In this document: positions 5,990-11,185 of the stretch, piece by piece
Position numbering within the stretch: position 1 is the first letter of the stretch
Layout of the letters: each line of letters opens with the position of its first letter
Notes under the pieces: model-generated
Told to the model about the DNA's origin: nothing
The model's database searches: none
The model's input: only the letters and a program-made list of their open reading frames with translations
Program-made: the position numbers and the translations under genes
Source: Frankiaceae bacterium
GTDB lineage: Bacteria > Actinomycetota > Actinomycetes > JAFAQI01
Length of the DNA: 11,185 bases
NCBI GenBank assembly: GCA_030840545.1
Contig: JAVEEH010000047.1
Span: forward strand, 1 to 11,185
Reading direction: 5' to 3'

Positions 5990-8598
5990 CAGAGGTTCCC
6001 GATGCAGCGCTGCAGCGGCACGAAGTTCGCACGACCGTTTGGATCTTTGATGGCGTGCAGGACGCTGAAGAGATAGCCGCCGTGGTGGTGGTCGGACGTG
6101 CGCCCGAAGTTGGTCGGGCAGTTCGGTGGCGACGGCTTGTTCCAGCCGGCGAGCAGCAGGCCGGCAACCTTGTTGCGGGTGCACTGCGGACCACATGCCG
6201 TGAGCAGGTCGTAGAGGCCCTTCTGCGACTCCCAGTTGAGGAACAGCAGGTCACCGCCGTCGCCACTGAGGTCGGCACCTGAGTCGTACTTCTTATACTG
6301 CCGCTCGAACTCGTGGATCTCACTGGCGTACGACGCGAAACCGCCGCCGTAGTAGCCCGGGTCGTAGGCTTCCCACTCGGCCGGGCTCCAGAGCTGCTGG
6401 TCGAGCGCGGTCGAGCCGAGCGTGTTGGTGATGATGTTGAAACCGTTGACCAGCCAGGCCGGGTGCCAGTTCTGGCCCTGCGCCTGCTTGATCATCTCGA
6501 TCTCCGAAAGCGCGTTCTCCCAGGCAAAGACAACCTGCGCGCCAGCGGTGTGCAGCTGGGCGAGCTCCTGGGTGTAGTTGCCCTGGTTGATCGTCACGCC
6601 GTAGCTGCCGACGACCTGCATGCCCGCGGCTTGGAGCACCTTCTTGAAGGTGTCAACGCCCGGTGTCCAGTTCGAGCTCTGACGGTAGAGGATGCCGACC
6701 TTCTTGCCGGCGAACTGCTTGACCGCGAGCTGACCGAACCAGGTGCCCACCTGCTCGACGGTCGGCAAGGACGAGAAGCTGTAACGCAGCCCGGCTGACC
6801 CCTCGATCGTCGCGATGTGATGCAGGTAGAGCTCGTGGTTCTGCTCGGCCCACTGCCGCACGGCGGGGATCTGGTCGAAGCCGATGCCACCGAGGAGCAG
6901 GAAGGTGTTCCAGTCCTTGCACGTCTGCGCGGCCTGCACTGCGGTGCCGGGGTCGTAGTTGTCGTTCTGGTAGTTGGTCTGGACCTTGCGGCCGAAGATG
7001 CCGCCCTGGTCGTTGACGTTGCTCCAGAAGACGTCGAGATCGCTCGCGCTGATGTTGAATGCCGCGCCGTAGGTCAACGCCGCGTGGGCGCAGATCCGCA
7101 GCGAGCTCGGGGTGAGACCGATCGTGTCGTCGGCGCCGGTGTAGAGCTTCGCCACCGGCGGCCCGCCGTTGGACGGAAAGAACACCGGTACGCCGTTGAT
7201 CGTGCGGTAGTGGCCGGGGCCGGTGAACTCGTGGGCGGCCGGGTTGGAGGCGGGTGTGCCGGCGCTGCCACCACCGGTCGCGCCGCCCGTCGTCCCGGTC
7301 AGAGATCCGCTGCTGCCGGGATGCGATCCACCGGGCGCGCCGGCCGTCGCCGGGGCGCCGGTTCCGGACGTGGGTCCGGATCCTGCCGATGACCCGCCGG
7401 CGGGCGTGGTCGGCACCGTCGCGCCTGGCGTGTCACCGGCGAGCTGCTGGCCGGCCGAGCCGGCGGGAGCAGTGAGAACCGAATAGCTCGTGAACACGAG
7501 TCCCCAGGCGAGGGCCGCGGACGCGACGGAGTAGGCGCGCGGATGCGCCCGGAAGGCAGCCAACCCGGGCGGGACCACGCGACGGGCGAAGGCGAGCAGG
7601 GCGGTGCGGTGTGCGGCACCGATCGCTGCGGCGGCAAGGACGATGCTGCCCGCCAGCACCCACGGCCAGAGGCCGGTGCCGCCGGTGCGTCGCGACGACG
7701 CCGCCGCCGGCGCAGGTGGCGTGCTCGCGGCCACCGCCGGCGGCTGGGCCGCCGGCCCTGCTCCCGCCGTCGAGCCGTTGCCGGTCGACGCAGGGGGCAG
7801 CGTCACGGTCGACGGGCTGTTGCCGGCGCCGCTCGGCGTACCGCTGCCCGTCGAAGTGCCCGACCCGCTCGAACCGGTCGTCGTGGGTGGAGCGGCGGTC
7901 GGAGCCGGAGTCGGCTTACCGTGGCCCGAGCCCTTCGGCTTCGCCGCGATCGAGTAGGCGACGAGCGCCGCGGCGCGACTCTTGTAGAACGCCACCGACC
8001 AGCTCTGGCTCGGGTCAGCGGCGATCGGGATCAGCGCAGCCCCGGTGTTGCCGTGCTGCTTCCAGTACGAGATGAGACCGGCGAGCTGGAAAGTGAATGT
8101 GTCAGCAGCTGCGTTTGCCTTGCCGACCGCCGAGCCGTGCTGGCAGTCGTAGGCGGGCGGCTTTGTGTAGTCGAACTTCGATGGGAGCTCGGAGGTCAGT
8201 GCGCAGGCCTCGATGATCGCGGCGCTTGGATTGACGTTGTAGATCGGATAGGTGCCGGTGTTGGACGCGTCTGACTGCTGCGTCAGGTGCAGGGTCATCG
8301 TGACCTGGGTCGGTGCGGCCTGCGCCGGGATGTAGTCGAGCGCAACGTGCACGAACGAACGTGCCAGCTCCTTGCCGCCGTCGACGGCGACGTGGATGGA
8401 CGAGGGGTCGGCGTTGTAAGGGTCGATCAGCGTGCCGTCGACCGGGTTGGTGGTCGACAGCGACGTGACGTAGGCCTGCCGGTCAACCGGCACCGCTGTC
8501 GATCCGGCAGTCGCTGACGCCGCGGCCGCACCGCTGAGCGCCATGCTGGCGACGCTGATGCCGGCCAGGGCCGACAACGCCAGGGGCAAGCGCTTCAT
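5989..8598 (-). CDS. Membrane-tethered multidomain substrate-binding protein of the HAAT ABC transporter
   Basis: The 869-residue product has, in order: a signal peptide (1 to about 28); an extracellular beta-rich domain (about 37-218) with Cys132 and Cys152, resembling DNRLRE/CBM96-like jelly rolls (SFVHVALDYIP, VTMTLHL, WSVAFY); a Pro/Ser/Thr/Gly linker (about 221-306); a membrane helix (about 309-328); a short basic loop with Arg339-340, Arg350 and Arg354; a second helix (about 356-376); another Gly/Ser/Thr linker (381-455); and a type-I periplasmic-binding domain of the Peripla_BP_6 kind (about 490-869) with six Cys. The basic loop between the helices puts both end domains outside by the positive-inside rule. 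There is no lipobox, so the helix pair replaces the usual lipid anchor. GGAGGT six bases before the ATG is a strong ribosome-binding site inside the end of the esterase gene. It should deliver ligand to LivH/LivM. The receptor call is firm; the N-domain family is a by-eye judgement. Confidence 0.88.
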   Translation of the reverse strand: MKRLPLALSALAGISVASMALSGAAAASATAGSTAVPVDRQAYVTSLSTTNPVDGTLIDPYNADPSSIHVAVDGGKELARSFVHVALDYIPAQAAPTQVTMTLHLTQQSDASNTGTYPIYNVNPSAAIIEACALTSELPSKFDYTKPPAYDCQHGSAVGKANAAADTFTFQLAGLISYWKQHGNTGAALIPIAADPSQSWSVAFYKSRAAALVAYSIAAKPKGSGHGKPTPAPTAAPPTTTGSSGSGTSTGSGTPSGAGNSPSTVTLPPASTGNGSTAGAGPAAQPPAVAASTPPAPAAASSRRTGGTGLWPWVLAGSIVLAAAAIGAAHRTALLAFARRVVPPGLAAFRAHPRAYSVASAALAWGLVFTSYSVLTAPAGSAGQQLAGDTPGATVPTTPAGGSSAGSGPTSGTGAPATAGAPGGSHPGSSGSLTGTTGGATGGGSAGTPASNPAAHEFTGPGHYRTINGVPVFFPSNGGPPVAKLYTGADDTIGLTPSSLRICAHAALTYGAAFNISASDLDVFWSNVNDQGGIFGRKVQTNYQNDNYDPGTAVQAAQTCKDWNTFLLLGGIGFDQIPAVRQWAEQNHELYLHHIATIEGSAGLRYSFSSLPTVEQVGTWFGQLAVKQFAGKKVGILYRQSSNWTPGVDTFKKVLQAAGMQVVGSYGVTINQGNYTQELAQLHTAGAQVVFAWENALSEIEMIKQAQGQNWHPAWLVNGFNIITNTLGSTALDQQLWSPAEWEAYDPGYYGGGFASYASEIHEFERQYKKYDSGADLSGDGGDLLFLNWESQKGLYDLLTACGPQCTRNKVAGLLLAGWNKPSPPNCPTNFGRTSDHHHGGYLFSVLHAIKDPNGRANFVPLQRCIGNL

Positions 8599-9701
8599 CT
8601 CGGGACCTCCGACGTCGTGACGTTGTGACAGCCGCCCATCGGATGGGAGGCGAAGAACCGCCAGGCAGCAGTGGTGATGTCCGGGCCCAGCGGGTCGGTG
8701 TAGGGACCGTCGCCGGGCGCGTCGGGGTAGGCGTGCTCCATGCCGTGGATGAGCCAGAAGTCCATGACGTCGCAGCCCTTCGCGTCGGCATAGCTCGCGA
8801 CCGTGTAGGGGTAGCCGCCCTGGAAGCCGACGACGCCACCCGGGCAGGTCAACGTGTTGTTGTGCACGCAGGCGTCGCCGCTTCCCGGCTGCGGGGTCTG
8901 GTTGACGTCGTAGCTCTGCTGACTCGCGGGCTGCCTCGGGATGCTGCCGTTGAGGGAGCCGTCATCGGCAAGGTCGTCGGCGCCGAGCCAGGAGGAGACC
9001 AGGCCGCTCGCCATCCCCATGTTGTTGAGGGTGTCGGCGGTGCCGTTCTCGACCAACATCGGTACGACGCGGGCATGCGTGCCCATCGCCTGGTGGGTGA
9101 GCGCGCCGGTCGCGTCGCCACAGGTGCGAAAGGCGCAGCCGGCGAGGGCGGCGACAGAGGCGTAGAGGTCGGGGTAGGTCGCGCCCAGGATGACGGCCAT
9201 GTCCGCGCCGGCGGAGATGCCGTCGACGAAGATGCGGCGCGGATCGATGCGCTGGGTCTGTGCGACGTACTTCGTGATGCCGGCGATCGCGCCGGCCTCA
9301 CCGACGTCGCGTTGCTGGTTGTCGGGGAGGAACCAGTTCCAGCAGCCGATTCCGTTACCGTCGGCGAGCGGGGCGGAGGAGTTGGCGGTAATCGTCTGCT
9401 GCGGGTAGACGACGACGAAGTGCTCCTTGGCAGCCAGGTCGTTGAACCGGGTGATGGCTGCGGACTGCTCGGCCGTGACGTTGCATCCGTGCAGGAAGAC
9501 GACCAGTGGTCGCGGTGCCCGGCTCCTGCTCGGCGGCAGATAGAGCCAGTAGTCCCGTGCGCCGCTCGTCCCGGCGGCCGGATAAGTGTGTTCGGTGAAC
9601 GAGCCGGCGTCCGGGCTCGCCGAGGTCGCTGCATGCGCGAGCGGGGTCAGCGGCAGCGTCAAGGCGAGCAGCGCGGCAGCCCATCGGACGGGACGGCTCA
9701 T
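8595..9701 (-). CDS. Secreted esterase, PHB-depolymerase / feruloyl-esterase (CE1-like) family
   Basis: From the ATG at 9701 the protein has 368 residues. It begins with a clear signal peptide (MSRPVRWAAALLALTLPL, likely cut after AHA near residue 24). The fold shows LVVFLHGC (66-73), the nucleophile elbow GISAG with Ser163, ENGTADTLN with likely acid Asp223, and HGMEHAYP with His323. This arrangement matches the Esterase_PHB family (LpqC-like, type-2 PHB depolymerases and related acetylxylan or feruloyl esterases). Several Cys (118-119 region, 189, 194, 278, 286, 310) suit an exported disulphide-bonded enzyme. It should cut ester bonds of an extracellular polymer or ester-linked substituent. 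The stop overlaps the start of the binding-protein gene as ATGA, tying hydrolysis to uptake. No separate substrate-binding domain is present on the enzyme. The start fits the signal peptide and lies 4 bases after the previous stop; upstream in-frame sequence is a shadow of the hydrolase gene. Confidence 0.9.
   Translation of the reverse strand: MSRPVRWAAALLALTLPLTPLAHAATSASPDAGSFTEHTYPAAGTSGARDYWLYLPPSRSRAPRPLVVFLHGCNVTAEQSAAITRFNDLAAKEHFVVVYPQQTITANSSAPLADGNGIGCWNWFLPDNQQRDVGEAGAIAGITKYVAQTQRIDPRRIFVDGISAGADMAVILGATYPDLYASVAALAGCAFRTCGDATGALTHQAMGTHARVVPMLVENGTADTLNNMGMASGLVSSWLGADDLADDGSLNGSIPRQPASQQSYDVNQTPQPGSGDACVHNNTLTCPGGVVGFQGGYPYTVASYADAKGCDVMDFWLIHGMEHAYPDAPGDGPYTDPLGPDITTAAWRFFASHPMGGCHNVTTSEVPR
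8605..8610 (-). promoter_or_regulatory. Strong Shine-Dalgarno site for the binding-protein gene
   Basis: GGAGGT on the minus strand lies six bases before the ATG at 8598, within the last codons of the esterase gene. It is the strongest ribosome-binding site among the internal junctions of the operon, which fits the excess of binding protein over permease usual in ABC importers. Confidence 0.75.
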
Positions 9702-9705
9702 CGGT

Positions 9706-10623
9706 TCACCGGGTCGCCTTGCGAATCGACTCGGCCAGCACGACGACACCCTGCTTGGCGAAGTTGACGGTGTAGTGGTTGGTGTCCGGCACGGTCTCGA
9801 CGACGAGCTGCGGCAGAGCGCGGGTGAAGTCCTCGACGGCGACGTCGGACAGCAACGGCTCGCGGGTTTCGGGGCTGATGTCGAACCCGCGCGGCGCCCG
9901 GACGAGGTGCACCGGGCAGCGCACCGACCCGAGATCGGTGCGCACGTAGGGAGCTCCGCGCGGGGTGAAGTAGTCCTCGGAGTCGAACTTGGCACCGACC
10001 GCCGAGCAACGGTTGCGCACCGAGCCGTCGGGCAGCTCCTCCAGCCCGGCGACGAACATCGCCTCGAGTGCAGGGCTCCACGAGTCGCGGAACGGCGGCA
10101 CCGTCTGCAACGCGGCGAAGAGCACGTCACGCGACGGCAGCACCGCGGTCAGCCGATCGAGCCACCCCGGCCCCATCACGCCGTCGACATAGGCCGCGGG
10201 CTCCACACCCGGCGGCAGGTCGGTGAAATAGCCGCCGTCGCCGAGCACCAGCGCGCCGACCAGGTCCGGATGATGGGCCGCCAGCTGGAGGCCGTCCCAG
10301 GCCCCCATCGACTGGCCGACCACGACCGCAGCCGGGCGCCCCAGCGCGGCGAGCACGCAGGCCGCGTCCTCAGCGTGGCGGCGGTGGCCATAGCTCGACG
10401 GGTCGGCCGGCTTGTCCGAGAGCCCGCGGCCCCGGGCGTCGAACGCAACGAACTCGACCTCACCGCCGAGCTCGTCGATCAGCGGGAGGAAGCCGAGCCG
10501 GTTGGCCGTGATGCCGTGCAGCCCCAGCACCAGGGGTGCCCGGGGGTCCCGGGCCGGCCACGACTCGACCTGGAGCCGCACACCGTCGTCCGTCGTGACC
10601 GTCCACATCGCCGACGTCGCCAC
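9706..10623 (-). CDS. Cytoplasmic alpha/beta hydrolase, first gene of the operon
   Basis: This 305-residue protein starts with GTG at 10623, preceded by AGGGGG at a five-base spacing. An ATG at 10608 is an alternative start. Family landmarks are LGLHGI (33-38), FDARGRGLSD (61-70, as in soluble epoxide-hydrolase/lactonase/C-C hydrolase relatives), VVGQSMGA (101-108) with nucleophile Ser105, and TNHYT with likely catalytic His283. Asp248 is a possible acid. There is no signal peptide, so it acts in the cytoplasm. It leads the transporter operon and is followed after only four bases by the secreted esterase gene. It may hydrolyse an imported ester, lactone or ring-cleavage product; the reaction cannot be settled from motifs. 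Confidence 0.88.
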   Translation of the reverse strand: MATSAMWTVTTDDGVRLQVESWPARDPRAPLVLGLHGITANRLGFLPLIDELGGEVEFVAFDARGRGLSDKPADPSSYGHRRHAEDAACVLAALGRPAAVVVGQSMGAWDGLQLAAHHPDLVGALVLGDGGYFTDLPPGVEPAAYVDGVMGPGWLDRLTAVLPSRDVLFAALQTVPPFRDSWSPALEAMFVAGLEELPDGSVRNRCSAVGAKFDSEDYFTPRGAPYVRTDLGSVRCPVHLVRAPRGFDISPETREPLLSDVAVEDFTRALPQLVVETVPDTNHYTVNFAKQGVVVLAESIRKATR

Positions 10624-10634
10624 CCAGGCCCCCT

Positions 10635-10649
10635 AACGAACACTCGTTC
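10635..10649. promoter_or_regulatory. Operator-like inverted repeat O1 (AACGA-N4-TCGTT)
   Basis: AACGAACACTCGTTC contains arms AACGA (10635-10639) and TCGTT (10644-10648). Its core CGAACACTCGTTC (10637-10649) differs by one base from a second site at 10739-10751. It sits directly upstream of the AGGGGG ribosome-binding site of the first operon gene and downstream of the candidate promoter, a place where a bound repressor would block transcription. The likely ligand is the divergent TetR regulator. Confidence 0.65.
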
Positions 10650-10669
10650 ATCCCTTGCGCGTGTCGGGA

Positions 10670-10698
10670 AGTGTGTGTTGTCATGACATACACGTCAA
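10670..10698 (-). promoter_or_regulatory. Candidate promoter of the hydrolase-esterase-transporter operon
   Basis: On the minus strand TTGACG (10698-10693) is followed after 17 bases by CACACT (10675-10670). The -35 box is good; the -10 box is weak and keeps only the A and final T of TAnnnT. Transcription would begin near 10663, about 40 bases before the GTG at 10623, with O1 inside the leader. Confidence 0.35.
10679..10688. promoter_or_regulatory. Perfect palindrome TGTCATGACA
   Basis: This 10-base palindrome is flanked by GTGT on the left and ACAC on the right (10690-10693), making a longer imperfect dyad. It lies inside the spacer of the candidate operon promoter. It differs from the O1/O2 motif, so it may bind a second regulator. 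Confidence 0.4.
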
Positions 10699-10738
10699 GG
10701 ACGGTTTGCAGAGATGTGTCGCCGGCTGCCACAGCCAC

Positions 10739-10751
10739 CGAACGCTCGTTC
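10739..10751. promoter_or_regulatory. Operator-like inverted repeat O2 (GAACG-CT-CGTTC)
   Basis: CGAACGCTCGTTC has perfect five-base arms GAACG/CGTTC around CT, and matches O1 at 12 of 13 positions. The two sites are 102 bases apart in the same orientation. O2 lies about 70 bases before the TetR-family start, placed for autoregulation. GAACG/CGTTC arms of this kind are common in operators of actinobacterial TetR proteins. Confidence 0.65.
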
Positions 10752-10819
10752 CGGCTGCGGGCTCCTCGACAGCAACGCACGTCGGCGACAGGTCCGATCT
10801 GGGAGAGGAGGGGCGACGG

Positions 10820-11185
10820 GTGATCTCGGAGTCAGCCGTCACCGGTGATCGGGATGTCGTCCGGCTGACCCGGGTGACCGAGCAGGCGGGCACCGCAGCG
10901 CCGGTCCCGGGGCCGCTTCTGCCGCCGCGGGCGCAAGCCGCCGGCACGCTGCGGCGGCTCTACGAGACCGCCCTGTTGCAGTTCGGCCAACGCGGCTTCC
11001 ATGCCGTCTCCGTCCGCGACCTCACCCGCGAGCTCGGCCTCCAGGCAAGCTCCCTCTACGCCCACGTCCCCAGCAAGCAGCACCTGCTGGGCGACCTCAT
11101 CCGCATCGGTCACGAGGAGCACCGTGACCAGTTGCGGCTCGCTCTGCTCGAGGTCGGCGCCGACCCGGCGGAACAGATCGCGGCA
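10820..11185 (+). CDS. TetR-family transcriptional regulator, 3' end outside window
   Basis: A GTG at 10820, preceded by GGAGG (10807-10811) in a purine-rich tract, opens a frame of 122 codons to the window edge with no stop. After an N-terminal extension of about 40 residues comes a TetR DNA-binding domain (about 43-92). It contains LYETALLQFGQRGFHAVSVR, then the helix-turn-helix DLTRELGLQASSLYAHVPSK and LLGDLI, the usual TetR pattern of SVRDLA..LG....SLY.HF.SK. The ligand-binding part is mostly missing. It is divergent from the operon and the shared 196-base spacer carries two copies of an operator-like repeat, so it probably represses both itself and the operon, released by a pathway metabolite. 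The long N-terminal tail before the DNA-binding domain is somewhat unusual. Confidence 0.93.
   Translation, partial: MISESAVTGDRDVVRLTRVTEQAGTAAPVPGPLLPPRAQAAGTLRRLYETALLQFGQRGFHAVSVRDLTRELGLQASSLYAHVPSKQHLLGDLIRIGHEEHRDQLRLALLEVGADPAEQIAA

Noticed and set aside
5990..6196. Upstream extension of the livH frame to an ATG at 6196
   Set aside because: It overlaps the end of the binding-protein gene and lacks LivH features; the ATG at 5989 starts exactly at the family N-terminus.
7200..7900. Low-complexity region considered as tandem DNA repeats or a frameshifted gene boundary
   Set aside because: The frame is uninterrupted and encodes irregular Pro/Ser/Thr/Gly linkers around two membrane helices; no exact tandem unit is visible.
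9586..10686. Plus-strand open frame of 366 codons
   Set aside because: Antisense to the operon's first two genes, without ribosome-binding site or domain motifs; the minus frame has clear catalytic motifs.

Overview
The window is very G+C-rich, with G or C at nearly every third codon position, many GTG starts and gene-end/gene-start overlaps of 4 bases. This points to the chromosome of a high-GC actinobacterium (Actinomycetota). I cannot fix the genus from the sequence. A complete tRNA-Phe(GAA) gene is present. No insertion sequence, integrase, CRISPR array or rRNA was seen.

Layout. A TetR-family regulator at the right edge (10820 to beyond the window, + strand) is divergent from a compact minus-strand operon. 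The 196-bp region between them holds two near-identical operator-like inverted repeats, CGAAC(A/G)CTCGTTC, a perfect 10-bp palindrome and a candidate promoter. Reading down the minus strand, the operon is: a cytoplasmic alpha/beta hydrolase (10623-9706); a secreted esterase of the PHB-depolymerase/feruloyl-esterase type (9701-8595); a very unusual 869-residue substrate-binding protein (8598-5989); a LivH-type permease (5989-5123); a LivM-LivG permease/ATPase fusion (5126-3270); and a LivF-type ATPase (3273-2467). Four of the five junctions in this operon are ATGA or GTGA overlaps, so the six proteins are probably translated as a coupled set. Beyond livF lie tRNA-Phe on the + strand (2392-2465), a secreted class-2-type lipase (stop at 1256, start ambiguous because the reading frame runs back through the antisense of the tRNA), a hairpin/promoter-like spacer, and another alpha/beta hydrolase cut by the left edge.

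How the genes may work together. Branched-chain-type (HAAT) ABC transporters import amino acids, short amides, urea and, in several bacteria, aromatic or other small carboxylic acids. Here the transporter is co-transcribed with a secreted esterase and an intracellular hydrolase, and a secreted lipase follows it. The binding protein carries an extra N-terminal extracellular beta-rich domain and is tied to the membrane by a two-helix hairpin instead of a lipid. The simplest inference is a cell-surface ester or polyester utilisation system: the secreted esterase releases acids, the tethered receptor and transporter import them, the cytoplasmic hydrolase continues degradation, and the TetR protein senses a pathway ligand. 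The substrate (polyhydroxyalkanoate oligomers, hydroxycinnamoyl esters, lipids or another ester) cannot be told from the sequence.
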